64,000 bases of DNA from NCBI GenBank assembly GCA_017590115.1, contig JAGGNK010010337.1, positions 2,602,141-2,666,140 on the forward strand. Direction: 5' to 3'. Below are positions 1-16,937 of this stretch, in pieces (position 1 is the first letter of the stretch; the number at the start of each line of letters is the position of its first letter). The position numbers were made by a program, and so were the translations under genes. The notes beneath the pieces were generated by a model. The model saw only the letters and a list, made by a program, of their open reading frames with translations. It did no database searches and was not told the DNA's origin. Source of the stretch: Montifringilla adamsi. Lineage: Eukaryota; Chordata; Aves; Passeriformes; Passeridae.

Positions 1-3000
1 CATCCCAGCCTCCATTTTGAATATTAAAAACTATGTCTGCTCCCTCTCCCCTCCCCAGCCTCCAATCTGGTGCAGCAGCTGAGAAGGAAAAACATCTCTT
101 CCTCCTCCCTCAAACCTCTCCTATGGCTAAGGGCCCCGCTGGGATAGGAGGCTTTGATATCAGAAGAATGCAAACAGCAAGGCTCAGGTTTGCTGCTTCT
201 TAGAGTTTAGAAACAGAGACTTAAGAGGAATTTCAAATGATTATATACTGGGAGAACTGAAAGAGATGATGCCAAAAAAGAAGGAAAGAGCTATATACTC
301 TGGAGCTATCTGGTTGTAGATCCACCATTTAAACTATAGGATCTTCACATTCCTGTCTTTGCTCTCGCTCATTCTCATTCCTTGCCCTGCTATACACTCA
401 AAGTGCATTTTCAGGGACATGTTATGCAGGAGTGAAGTTCTGTCCCATACCTCACCTTCTGACCTGATGGTCCCCACAAACAGTCCACAGAACTTTAAAA
501 CATCTGATTCAGCTATTTGTGGGGTCATGCTGAAAAAGCAAACAGTGAAATGTTTCAGTTTAATAAAAGGGGAAGCTTTTGTTTTCAAAGCCTTTGCAGC
601 TTTTACAGCAGAATTGCTCAAATAGTTCTGTCCTTGAGCAGGCAGGGAGCAGCAGCTAAAGCTGCTGAGAACCTCTTTGCACTGGAGAGGCAACATGCTA
701 GACTGAGATAGCTCTTGCCTTTCAAATCTATTAAAGATCTTCATCTCAGGAGCTGTAACTGCTTTGGTTTCTATCACAGCACAGCCTAAAATGGTCTGAT
801 CCTAAATGAGTTCTGTCATCAGTTACAAAACAGAATTATTAAAGAAAAAAAAATGTGACTGATAACCCACAATGAAGTGTTCAATTTTATCTCCATTCCT
901 TTGCTACTCCAAGCAATCAAAAACGTGACAAATTGTGTATTTTACTTATGGAAAATGGTCAGCATTTAGCTTAGTTGTGAAGTCAAATCCAAGGCTGATT
1001 TAGCAACAAGAATACAGCTGTATAGAGAACATATCCACAAAAGAACAAAAAGAGGTGAAATAACACTGTCACTCCTCAGCATGAGATATTAGTGGAAATT
1101 CTAATGTGGAAATTGTGTGCTGTGCTATTAGTTAATTAAGATGTGACACACAACAGCAATGAAGGTGCTCTTCTCATGAGACACTACAAGAGCACCAGCA
1201 AAAGCAGGGTGAAGTTAAGCAACAGGGAAGAGCAGCAGCAAGGAGAAAAGGAAAGGAGACACAAAGTAGTAGATCATTGCAATCACTGCAAGAAAATTCC
1301 CCCCTCTGCCTTGTGATGAGAGACTTCCACTACCTAAACCACAGGCTGCACCACATTATGAGCATCCTAATACTGCAGCACTGGGGTCTCACAGCAGTTG
1401 AAGGATGATTAAGTAATGCAGTCCCTGATTTGGAGGCACATGTGCTGAGATGCATCCTTACCTTACCTTACATCAGGAGAACTTAAGTGGGGTCAAAAAC
1501 GGGAAACTGGGTGCTTGTTTGCCCTTTTAACTGGACTCTTTATGTTCTTATGGCACATATGGTAACTACAGTAAAATGGCAGAGGTGGGGAGAAAGGGAA
1601 ATCACTTGGTAAACTAAGCAAGGAGTACACTTCATCACCTTCCCTTGTAGGACAACTCACACATGCACTACAAATTTCCTGTACTGCAGTTCATTCCTTT
1701 TGCCTGTCCCTGCTAGTGAGTACATCCTGATAAACTATGGGTGGCTTTTGGACTGAATGGAATGGATATCCTGCTCAGCAGAGCGTGCTGGTTATTGCAA
1801 ACACTGATAGGCATTCCAGTCTATATAGGGTCAGTTTGTAACTGTGAACATTCCAGTTCAGACTGCTCCTTGCAGTGGAAGAGGAAAAATAAACCTTGCA
1901 TGAAAGAGGGTGGGAGCAGACCCACAGGAAAAGGTCTTGCTTGCATTTTTAAGTTTTGGGTTCCTTCTGAATGGAAGCCCTAAGAGTTGGCATACTCTTC
2001 CTCAATGAGACATTGTGATGACACAGTGTGATCTGTAGCATGACACTGGAAAATAAAACACAGGAGTTATGCAAAGGTCATGCAGGTAACCCCTTTTTAA
2101 CCCCTCTGGTTGGGAGGGAGAGTGTAGCCATACAACCTAATCTTATTCATAGTATTCAAAGAGCTTGAGGAACAGAATTCTGGCAGGGAGCTGGCAGCTG
2201 AATACATTTTGGCAAACTGCTGAACCTCTGACAGACCAAGAAGTTTTACAGTACATGATGTGTCAGTGACTCACTTTGTATACAGCTCTAATGCACATCC
2301 TCCCAATGATGGCTTCTAAACAGAATGTAAAACAAATGTACCAGCATTCAAAATACAGTCAAGAGTGTTTCTGTGTTTTGGAAATGGGAAAAGTGGGATG
2401 CACAAAGCAAGAATCTCTATGTATGTAAAAAGACAATTCATCCAAATAAGAGGCATATAATGAAATCGTTACTTCACAATTGAACTCCAGGATGCAAAGA
2501 AAATGGCAGGGAGATAGGAATGCTCACACTGCCTGCTGTCTCAAGAAGCCCTTGGCAAGGTAACAGTGAAATCATGCACCCAGCTACTGATCAACACAGG
2601 TCTGACATTAAACCACAAGTGTCCACTTCTCTTACTGGCTGTTTAATAAATTGCTTTGGAACGAGTGGAGGTAGAGAGGAGATCTTTCCAAAACCATGTC
2701 TCAGTGTTCTCCCTCAGTTAATGAATGTCAGCAAGTGGAATAGAACAGAAATTTGATATGTTTTTCTAGCCTTTCTTATAGAAGCATTTGCAACATGTTA
2801 GAGGCCACAGGCATAAAAGTGGAATAGTGGGAAATTAATGTTGTCTGTAGATTTTCAGGATGTAAGCTGGGCGATTTCAGCTTGTGGGTTAGGCATACTT
2901 TAGGTTTTAAGTAGTGTTATAACAGCTTACTATGACTTGAACAAGATTTTAATATGAGCAATCTGATGTTGAGTATCATTTATTACCCTGTTACACATTT

Positions 3001-6000
3001 CCAATTGAGATAGACCTGTTTGTGGAGTTAGTATTATGTGACTAGAGATGAACAAGCTATGTGCAGTGAACATTTAATGCAGAAATTAGAGTATTTCTTA
3101 TCTTTTCAAACTACCCCTGGAGTTTCAGCAATTTCTATACATGAATGAGTGTCACTGTTTTAGCAATCCAACTTTTTAATGCTCTGCATGAGCTATGCAT
3201 TTAAATGCTCAATGGTTTCCTACTTCTGATTTATGTTGTAGTTGGACACCTAAGATAAATGACATTGTTTTTAGTGTCTAACTCAATGATAATGCAACTT
3301 TGCCCTAAATTACCTGGGGAGGAAACAAAAAAAAAAAAAAAAAAGGCAACTGGGAATCCTCTCAGCTCAAAAACTTCCTAGGTAACAAAAAGCTTTTAGT
3401 TCAATCTATCAGCCCCTGCATTCAAAAGCCTCAACACCACAGAAAAACCAATGAATCTGCCTCTGGCATACCACTGGCAGGAAAAAGATGGCAGTGGTCA
3501 GGGATAGTGCAGCAAGGCCTTCAGCAGCCCAAGATTAAGTTGCTGCAGAGTTCAGGGAGCTGCTGTAAAGATCTATAATTAGCACTGACACTTTATCAGG
3601 GGCTGGAAGATCTCCCTGATACTGCATTCCTCATTTGGTCAGTGGGGGCTGCATCAAAGCCTCCATTTCTTATTAAGAGGGATTGAGCAATTTGGGCATA
3701 AAGTGCAAATGCCAAATTGTGCACAAATGTCCATGTTTGAATGTAAATACACTCATAGAAATAAAACCCTCTTTGCATGAATATTTGTGGAAAAAAAAAC
3801 AAAGGAAGGACTAAGCATTGTCCAACTCCATTAATCAGATTTCAAACAAACACTTGCAAACAATCTTTCACATTATTGGCTAGAGTCCTTTCATGACACA
3901 AAAGAAGACAATTTTACCTGTCAGCATGCTTATTCTTTTGATTGAAGCAGAACAGTTAAGCCAGCAAAAAGTGTTGCATAATCCCACAAACAGGCAGCTT
4001 AGTAAATATCCTTGAACAACAGGGAGTGTATTTGAATTTATCATACCTATTGATGCAGCCTAATGACACTTGAGAAACAGGAGACATTTTTAATTTTAGA
4101 AAGTAATGAAGTATCAGGGAAAGCAATCCAAATTTATCCTTGCTGTACTTTATCTGCTGCAGTAGAGAGTTATATTGGCAATGCATTTGGTGCAGCAAAT
4201 TTGCTTAGAGGAATACACAGAGCCTGGAAAAAAAGGGAAGTAACTTTTGCGGATGTCTCTGCTTGTATCTAAGTGTGAAATAATATGCAAATGTATGCTG
4301 TAGTTCTCAGGACAATTGAGGAAGTGATATGATAGGATTGTGCAGCTGCCATTCTGACCCACAATTTAAATCAATGAATATATTCTTGTTCTAGCAAATT
4401 TATGCTCGAACAATAATTTTCAACCTATCTTTATTGTTTTGTGGAGAAGCATAATAAAAACACAGAATAAATTTCAGTATATATCTGTAAATTCTCCCGA
4501 GTAGCTTGGGAAATGTATTGTATATAAGAAGATCATTATGCTGTTACAGTCATCAGAAAGACACTATCCTTTATGGCAGAACATCATCTTTTGGAAAAAA
4601 ATATCCTTGTTGGTTTGTGCAAATTTTTCAACACATCCCTGAGACATGTTTCAATCTAATTCTGTTCATTTTGAATTTTCAGTTGCTCCAAAATTGAAGG
4701 GAGAAGACTGAAATGGGGCAAAGTTTGTATCCTTTTCACCTGAAATACCCCATGCAAGGGAAAAAGCAGTGTATTTGGACTTTTTTTCTTGAGCTGGAAA
4801 TGCAATAGAAGAAAGGGAACAAGTTATTACTTGTTATTATTACTTGATATTATTACTAATATCATCATCATTACAATTAACACTATTATTAATTTGGTCT
4901 AAAACCTGAAGTGAGACAACCTCTTCAAGTAGCCCTGACAACAGAAATAAAAAATCATTCTTGCTGTGTTCAGCAAGAATGCTGTTAATACAGGTAGTGG
5001 CAAAACATCTAGCAGCCAATATTCAAGTGTAAAAATAGCTCTTGACACCAAAAGTTTGTGCTGATTTCTTTCCTGGAAAGAGTATTTTGTTACCAAGTGC
5101 TCTTGGCATTGAACTGAAGGCATGAAATTCTTTAAAAGTTCACCTAATATAGGAAGTTTCTACCCTCTGCAGTGTGTGCATGTGTATACATATGTATGCC
5201 TCTCTATGTATGTGTACATAGTCATTCAAATAATAATGTTTCATATAGGTTGTTAATGTCTGGGTATGTTCTCTTTTATTTTCTTATATCTGTACATCAC
5301 AATTAGGCTGGTCAAACTTTTTTTTTAAAATTTATGTTCCAGTAAAATTTCCATGATTTATAGTTTGCAAAGATTGCCTTTTTTCACTCAATTAATTTTG
5401 ATAATTTAATCAATAGAAAAAATACTTCTGATTTTATTTTAATAAGCCTCTACATGACTTGAGGGACTAAGAATTTCACTGTACATCTAATGCATTGGAA
5501 CTGAAATGCACAAACTACCAATTTTATAAAGACAATTTTGGAAAGTAAGGTAATTGAGCAAACGGTTTAAAAACAAAGGTCACACAGAAAATTCTTCTAC
5601 GGATGTAAACTGGATCTATAAGCTGTCACCAAAGCTAAATTATCTGCAAATTTAGATGACCTACATATGCCAGAGATTTTCCACTGTTTCTTTTTGTCTT
5701 TTACCTGTCAGTTCCACAGTTTCAGTGAACATGTATTTTTAATGTGCAAATTTCAAACACATTATTTGTATGTCTTTCTACACACAGCATACAAAGTAAA
5801 AATTAAAAAAAAATAAATTTAGTAGGTGCATGGATAGGCATGAGTGTGACTACACAGGTGTAAATAGCATTTGAGCAAGAGCATGTGATCAATTAAAGGC
5901 TGCATCATACATTACGTACAGACAAAGTCAACAATTCATGAGCACCTTTAATATTTCTATCTCTGGGGCTGGAGGAACAGCTTTGACAGGATTTCATACC

Positions 6001-8026
6001 CACAGCCTCCTGCACCTGGTTCCCATTACAAACCTGGCCTTGATAATGGGGCTGTGTTCTTCTGCAGGAGCTGATGTTAGTGCTGGTATTTTCCTGCCGT
6101 AACTCCCAGAAGCTGAGCACCAATGTTATGGCTGTGTTTGACCCCTCTGTGCATGAGCAGCTACACCTTCCACCACCTTTCTCACTACTCAGAGAGAGAT
6201 CAGATAAAACATTTCTCTAAGTATGGGTACAATGTCTGACCTGTTTTTATTCCCTGGGATATCTACAAAAGCTGGTGATACATTACAGGTTTCAGGGTTA
6301 TATCTAAAGTCAGATTAGTTGTTTTCCTTCTTAGTTTATAATTGAAACATTTCTGCTTAAAAGATATGATTGGAGACACAGGGATTTTTTTCCAAGATGC
6401 TCTGCTTCGAATTTAATTCCAAATTACATTGAAAGTTCTAGTGTTCAAGCATAAATCCCTTGCAATACTTACCTGCGTCTGAGAGATACTAAAACCATAG
6501 AGCTATTCAAAAATGCACCTAATTCCTGATCAGCACTCACAAAAGAAAAACAAAAATGACAATGCTCAGTGTGTCCCTAAATGCACTTAGAAAACCAATG
6601 CAAGCACGTATGACATTCATACAAAAGCAGAAATCACCCACACCATGAACTTCTTAAAAAAATAGCAGGCAATTCCCTGAAGGGATATGCTGCCTAGGAA
6701 GGCCAGTCATGCCACACAGAATATACCCTGAAAAAAATATGTTGCTTGGAATCATTACTATTTTCCCCTCATTCTTTGTTACAAATGCATATGGATGTCA
6801 GCCTTTATCTTATCTTGGCATGAAAATTCAAATATTGGAAGTAACAGCACAAATAAACAGAATTTCTCCAGCTAAAAAACTAAATGTTTGAGGTCCAGCA
6901 TGTTTTCCAGTTCTAATAAAAGGGGGCAGTATTACATCAGCTGAAATTCTGAATTGTCCAAATTATCATAAAAAGAGCTGGAGAGGGATACAAGATTGCT
7001 GAATTCCACTGAAAATAGACTGTTACTGTGTATGCAGCCACAAATCTGCTTGTGTGCCTTGGGGTAACATTTTCAGAGCTAGTTCAGTGGGACTTAGGCT
7101 CCTGCATTGCAGCCACTTCAAAAAATTTTTACTTGAGTCACTCTTTTCCTTTCAAAATTATTAAGGAAATATTACAATGGGTATAGAATGAAGACACATG
7201 CTTATGTAGCTAGGATAAGCCCTAAGCCTAAAAAGGAAATTGCAAAATTATTTCAATTTCAAAAAATTCTGGAACAAACTGGGGTTTTTTTCTTTTTTTT
7301 TTTTTTTTCTTAATAGAGATTTTTCAGATTAAAATACTGGTGTTCAAATATGGCCTTAGGAAACTAACTTTGAACACCCGATGTAAAAATAAATAAAATT
7401 ATAGCTCACATATATTATGTACAGGCACAAGTAGATTACTAAACTGAGCAGATTCACAGTCAAGTATAAAGGACATTTGTTTTGTAAGAAGTATGAGGAC
7501 TGCTGGGATTTGTATTTGAAACTTTTCCCTATTTCAGGGCGTTTAACTTAGACCTGCCACTTGTCTGTTCTAAAATGATGGATCTGCAAAGAGGTTGTCT
7601 CTATGCAACGTGTCCTTCCACATCCCAAAAAGTCCCCAGGGAAAGGTTTGTTGGCTGAGCAGGATGACGTAGTCAGGAAAAAACACTTTGCAGTGTCTCT
7701 TTGTAGGAATCAGAGTCTTCATTAGACAGATGGAATACACTCCCACTGAGTTGAATAAATTGCCTATATTCTTGCAAGAAAGTGAGACCACACTAACAGT
7801 TCCTCAAGTAAATCAATGTCTTTCTTTTTTCCCTTTCTATACAGTTCTAGATTTTTAATTATAGAATCTAAATACTTAACTTACATCATATCTAATTGTT
7901 AGCTGTGGGAGGGCAGAACCTTTCTTAAGTTACAGTGAGACCAGAACTTGCTACAATGAGTGTGGAGACATAGAAAAAATAATAACTTTGCAAAACTAGT
8001 CATCTGCTATTTTTACTGCCATCCTT

Positions 8027-8042
8027 CCCCCCCCCCCCCCCC
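8027..8042 (+). repeat. C16 homopolymer
   Basis: Sixteen consecutive cytosines lie in intronic DNA. They correspond to a G16 run on the SOX6-sense strand. Confidence 0.95.
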
Positions 8043-8809
8043 AGTTTTTAGGCATTCACCCTTTAATTACAAGTAGAATAAAGGTTTAAACAACAGAAAT
8101 AAAGACCCAATTGAAAATGCTCACTGTTCATGTCTCACTGCAGACTGAAATATAAGCATTAACCTCTTATTTAGTAAGTATCAGTAGTCTGCTAGAAGAA
8201 ACTAAAGGGGGAAAACAGAAAATACAAGTTTTTCTTAAAAGGAAAAAAGGAAATGAGAAGAGATCAGTACCTGCAAATCTAAACCACATATTCATAAAGA
8301 TTTATAAGAAATCCGCAAGGCCCTAATGACCAATTAATTAATGTTCTAAATTTAAGAGTGGTCAGGACTCCTTTCAGTAAAAGGAAAAAGAGAACTGCAT
8401 GCAGAATGAACTGAGAAAGTATTTGCTTAACTATGTGTTTGGGGTTTTTTAACAGAGTTGAGAACTGACTCATAGCAAGGCTGCTTGTAACAAGGTGATG
8501 CTCTGTGCTTGTCTGAGAAATCTCCTGCACATACAGAACAGACAGTGTGACTCCTGCCACTGCAGTTGTTCTGTCTCTGATGCTGAATGCATGGAGAGAA
8601 AAAAGCTGGCAAAAAAACTGATGGCAGCATAATGCAGCATTGCTTGATTTTAGGAAGAAAACAGTACAATGCTGGAGCCATTGCAGGGCTGTGGGCAGCC
8701 AAAAGGAGATTATGCACGACTAGTGACTTTTCCTACAAAGACTTCCTGAAGTGTTTTTGTACAAGTTTGTGCATGTGTGCAGGAGCTTCATATACATGAT
8801 GAAGTGTAA

Positions 8810-9000
8810 CAGCTCCAGAGGAGTTGTTACACTCTATTGTCTCAATAATCCGCATACTTAACAGTCCCTAAATACAGCAGAGCGTAGCGCCTCCAAAGGG
8901 GTCGTTATGGCTTATCAAGTCAAATCCAAGCGCCTAAATATGGATTTGATCAATAGACTGTAATATCTCCAGGGGTGAATAATACACATTTTTAAGAATG
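8810..9000. promoter_or_regulatory. Candidate regulatory block with TCF-like and SOX-like motifs
   Basis: CTCTATTGTCTC, AATCCGCATAC, CAGAGCGTAGCGCCTCC, GTCGTTATGG, AAGCGCC and the palindromic TTGATCAA (8946-8953) lie together in a high-complexity, CpG-bearing stretch. It was called from motif density only. Confidence 0.25.
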
Positions 9001-9933
9001 TGCACATTTTGCATACAAACTGTTGGTCTATATTAGGATAAATTACGTGGATTCAACTTGTGAAACTTTGATTTAGAGATAAGAAAGGAATAAAAGGCTC
9101 ATTAGAAGAGGTGCTAAAGTACCATGATTCCCAGGAAGTAGGCAATGACTCATGTCATTTATTTTGGGGTCTAATTCTGCTTTCCTACTGCAAATACACA
9201 GTTGTCTGAAAATCTACAAAAGATGAAGAATGGAATATAAACATGAAAATGTTATATTAAATTCTGCTTACTCTCAGATCTCAATGAATATGCTTCATGG
9301 GAAGTAAATGGGGATGTGGGGATACAAATATGTTGTGGTAATTGATTTTGTATTTATTCTATCTTGACTTCATGTATTTTTCTCCAATCACAGTTCTACC
9401 TATATTTTTTATACAAAGATTTTATGAAGCATCTTTGTCAGCGTTTTCCTGCTTTATGTAGTAAAAAGACAGGATAGGATTCTTTTTAAAATAATGTCAG
9501 TTATCTTATAAATTATATAACATTTTCAGGTTCATTTAGAGCCTTAAATCAAAGCAAATCTTCTAGGCAATGACGGTAGTTTGAAATACTAAAATAAATA
9601 CAAGTAGCTGAAGCAATGCAGATTTTCTTTAAGTACTCTTTTTTGTTGAAGGTGAACATGGCTTGACTAGAAAAAACTCACGTCCTGCAAACAAGGATGA
9701 ATTTTTGGTATGATTTTACTTTTGCTTCTATCACATGGTAAAAAGTCTGCATATTATTTTCTTCATTTTCCTAACTCTCTCCCCTTCCCCAGTGTTTCTG
9801 CTTACTCTGTGAAATGACTGACAGCATTACTCTTCCCTTTCCTCAGTCAGACCACACTGGAGTGTTTTGCTTCACCTGACGTGGACCAGAAAAATTCAAC
9901 TCAGTTATAGTGATTTTTTTGCCTCATGTGCAT

Positions 9934-10499
9934 TGTACTGGTTTAGGCTCAGAGTTAAGCTCAGTTCATGTGCTGCTGAGTTTTGAATTTGTGACCAAAA
10001 CAGAGCCGGATAACACAGGGATGTTTCTCCTATTGTCAAACTGGGCTTCTACAGCAAGACCTTTTCTGGTTTTGATGCTGCTGTGCCAGAGAGGGGCTGG
10101 GGCTGTGCCAAGCACTGAGAGGGGGACAGGCCAGCTGACCCCAACTGACCAAAGGGATATTCCACACCATACGACATCAGACTCAGCAATAAAATCTGGG
10201 GGAAGAACGAGGAAAGGGAAATGTTTGGAGTTTTGGCATTTGTCTTCCCATGTAACTTATTTGTGCTGAAGCTCTGCTTTCTTAGGAATGGCTAAACATC
10301 TGCCTGGCAATGGGCAGTAGTCAATTAATTCCCTGTTTTACTTTGCTTACATGCACAGCTTTTGCTATACTTATTAAACTATACTAACCAACCCACAAAT
10401 TTTCTAATTTCACCCTTCTGACTCTCCTCCCCATCCCGCTGATGGGAGCGAGCAAGCGGCTGCGCGGTGCTCACCTGCCTATCCTGACACACCACAGCA
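9934..10499 (+). mobile_element. Older solo LTR-like element (avian ERV family)
   Basis: The element begins TGTACTGGTTTAGGCTCAGA and ends near CACCACAGCA. Inside are CCAGCTGACCCCAACTGACC, AAAGGGATATTCCACACCAT, AGCAATAAAA (a polyadenylation-type signal), a CTATTAAAC-like stretch and GGGAGCGAGCAAGCGGCTGC near the 3' end. This set is typical of a widespread avian ERV LTR as I remember it. It lies on the plus strand. No convincing target-site duplication was seen, and substitutions are more numerous than in the element at 13492, so it is probably older. The 119-codon open frame at 9910-10269 is part of it and is not a gene. Confidence 0.75.
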
Positions 10500-13491
10500 C
10501 GCAAGCTCAAATAACTCCACAGGATGCTATCATCTCACAGGTATAAACCAACCTTAATGCTCTAGCAAATGACAATGTTGGGCTGCCCCAGAGTACTGGA
10601 TGTTTTTGTTTTGGTCTTTCTGATGAGTGAATCTCTGTGAGCACTTTGAAAGCTTTGTAGATTTTTTTTTTTTTTTGAACAGCAGAATATGAACACAAGC
10701 AATTTTCAATTCTGTGTCTGTAACCAAATACAAAGCTTTCTGAGATTTGAATGACACATTTTCAAAAAAGGCCTAAGTCCAGGCTTTGAAGTTATGTACA
10801 TAATTTTGTGAGTCAAATCATTTGCACAACAAACTATTACCAACTATCTGAACTTGAAGACCAGCAACTGACCAGAACTCAATAGCTTTTTTAAACCAGC
10901 TGCAGGCAATTAATTTGTCATCTCTTTCTGGTGCCAGCTTCCAGCTACTCATTTCTACAAGTCTAATTACCTGAAGCCAATTTCTGAAAATTTGGTCCTG
11001 AAAACACAGGGTTCTGATTCTTCAAAAGAAACCAATCCAAAATTGCAACTGTTATCAAAGCTTCACTGGGATTATGACAGAAACTCTAGGCAGTTTTCTT
11101 GGCATACAATTATTTCAAAATTATGTTTCTCTAATTGAAGTGATCTAGCATTCCTGCTCCCCCACCTCCATTTTGATCATCCTGCCCATCATTTTAGAGT
11201 AAAAGAAGTATATCATAATGTAAATTTGAAAGGCAGAGGGTGAAGGGGGAAGGAAGAGTGTTCTAGAATTCTGTTTGTGCAAAGGATGCTTCTGGTTTTA
11301 ATGTATTTTATACTTGCTATAAAATATAAATACATTTTTCTTAGTATTCATGACTGAATTAATACTTTTATTTTCTTTAGGATAAGAGTGGGGATATACC
11401 ATCATTGAAAATGACTGATTTATATCCCTTTTTTTTTTTTTTTTTTTGCAACCCCTGCCTTTTCTCACATCTGTGGAGTGAGGATAACAGACCAGCACAC
11501 CAGAGGTAAAACTAGAGCACAAACTACAAGCTTTTCCTGCCTTAATGGCTCTGTGGTACCTGCTGCAATAAATAAACCCAGCAGGATTACATAGGGTCAC
11601 TAAGAGACTTAACAACAGATTTCCCTGCTGCTGTTTTATTCTTAGGTTTTGAAAGTTGCAAGTGCCACCATGAAAAGTCTCCTCACAAAAGATGGCATTT
11701 GAGAATGGTGTTGTTTGTATCTGTTAAATAGTTTCGATTCACTCTGCTATATTTGCAAGGAAAAGTAAATTTTTTTTTGCTCTGACTGCCTGGTGTATAA
11801 CCTCAATCCAGAAGCTGTGCATCAATCTGTGTATTGCTAGTAACTGGCACAAAATAGAAATTTCAGATTATTCACTGAAATATTTACTGACTCTGCTTTA
11901 AAGGGTGAAAGATTAAATAGGAACTTGCTATATCGATTACAAGACATACACATGATACTGAAAATATGCAGGGAAGAGACTCAATAAGTAAGTGGATGCC
12001 ATTTTTATACTTATTTTTCAAAGTGAAATCAAATGTTAAGAATTCTTTTAATAGCCCTTATAGTATATTAGATAATTCTTAAATGTCAAGCCACTGAAAC
12101 TCATAAAATAAATTTCAAAATAAGCATAATTTTATAAATTCTTAGTACTGATCATGTATGTGACATTTTTTTTTTATTTTTATAACCTAGGCTCTAGTAT
12201 CCTGCCTCTTGATTACTTAAGGCAAACACTGACTTTACAATTAGAGTGTTTGAATACAGCCTGCTTGATCAGTTATTAATTTCTCTATTTTTAATAGTAT
12301 CAACTTGTATTAAATGAGATTTCCAGTTATGACTTTCAAACTAATACTAGCAGACGTATATATTTATTAGACACTGAGTCTGCCTCGGAAAAGCATTGTT
12401 TATCCTGTGTGGCAACATTTTAACCAATGTTTTTTAACAGACACTACTTAATATGAGTGCTGTAAAGAAACTATCAAGCAAAAATATAAAATGTAACTAA
12501 AAGGTGTGTATCAATCTTTAATGGGTCTGTTTGTGTCATTCCTTTGTCTTTCTGTGCCTTGCTACAAAACACTTAGCCAAGAATTCCCTTGTGGGCTGAA
12601 AAAAGATCAGAATATTATCAAAGTCACAGTTAATATTGTGCTGAGTCTTATATTCAACCTGGACTCAAAACTCCTGTTAGTCTTTGGGCTACAATATAGT
12701 CTTCTCTCCCTCACCCAAGAAACAAAGACCCTACCCTGCCCTCTGATACAGAAAATCACAGAATGTTTTCAGGCATTGGAGCTACCTGCTGTTCTGGAGT
12801 GTTTTAACAAGTAGTCTGAAACACTGGTTGCTGTATGGGCTAGTTAATGTGTCAGTTTTCTTTCCATTCATTACTAAATTGCATCATAACTGTTCTATTT
12901 GCCAAAGCTTTAGTGACTGCTGGGATAGTGCTTTTCCCTTTCTAGATGGAGCAGATCCTGAAGACCTCAGAAAGGCCACAGAACGGGACAACACAGGTCT
13001 GGGGGATTTTCCAAGAGTCTTCTTTGTCCTGACTGGTCCTTAAGGCAAGTATGATAGAAACTGTTCCTTACCTTTCATACATGCTCCCAGGTTGCTATTT
13101 TGTAAGCTGGATCATGTCCTGCTCCGTCCAGTGCTAGTCCCATTATCCCAACACTTTCTCTCATTTATCCTTTTACTCTAGTGTGCCACCTCATTTCAGT
13201 GATTCAACACTGAAGATTCAGCAGAGAATGTTTAATCTCTAATTTCCCACTGCAACTGAGAGCCAAATGCAGCTGTTTTGAGCCTAAGTACTTTGTTGCA
13301 CCTGAACCACAGATTCAAGCTCCCTCAATCCACGCACTGGCATTGTAAAACTCCACCATGCTAGCACAGAACTGGCCTTTTAGCCATATTTATCAGTCCA
13401 GCCATTCTCAAAAGCACAATTCAAAATTTGGCGACCACAAACAATGGAAGCTCCAACTAAGCCCTTTTCCATGTTCAATGTGCATGCTTAC

Positions 13492-13913
13492 TGTGGCATT
13501 CATATTTTCTGAAAAATCCCTTTGCCCAGGATTTTTCTCCTGGGAAGCTGAGAAGCCTCCGAGAAAAAGGAAAACAATTTCATTTCATTTGCTCCTTCTA
13601 TATTTTGCTCCTTTGGAATGTATTTGGAGATTGTTTATCTAACAGGTGATTGTTCCATTGGTTTCTGCTGTGAATTATTTTGACTCAATGGCCAATCCGT
13701 GTCAAGCAGTGTCGGGGCTCTGGAGAGAGTCAGGAGTTTTCACTACTATCTTTTTAGCCTTCTGTAAGTATGCTTTCTGTATTCTTTAGTACAGTTCACT
13801 TTATTATTCTTTAATATAATATAGTATCATAAAATAATAAATTCACCTTCTGAGAACATGGAGTCAGATTCATCATTTCCTTCCTTCTTTGGGGCACCCC
13901 ACAAATACAATAA
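13492..13913 (+). mobile_element. Solo LTR of an avian endogenous retrovirus, with target-site duplication
   Basis: The element starts TGTGGCATTC and ends near ACAAATACAATAA. It contains the TTTGACTCAATGGCCAATC segment, a TCTTTAGTA/ATATAATATAGTATC region, an AATAAA polyadenylation signal (in aataataaattc) and the phrase GAACATGGAGTCAGATTC. I recognise this order from a common songbird LTR family. The 5-bp sequence CTTAC flanks both ends (13487-13491 and 13914-13918), as expected of a target-site duplication. No internal retroviral genes adjoin it, so it is a solo LTR left by recombination. It lies on the plus strand, antisense to SOX6, about 217 bp beyond the donor of the poly-Gln exon. The exact family name was not checked. 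Confidence 0.8.
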
Positions 13914-14048
13914 CTTACAGCTTCCTCACCTGTGTGCACAGGACTGTGGGTGTGAATGCTGCCATGTACACCTAGAGAAGTTGTAGCACAGCACTGAGAA
14001 GTGACAAAGGTGTATTTAACATGAAATCAGAGAGGGCTAAAAGCTCTA

Positions 14049-16937
<2,889 letters not shown>

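Noticed and set aside
9910..10269. A 119-codon plus-strand open frame
   Set aside because: It is almost wholly within an LTR and has no retroviral or cellular protein similarity.
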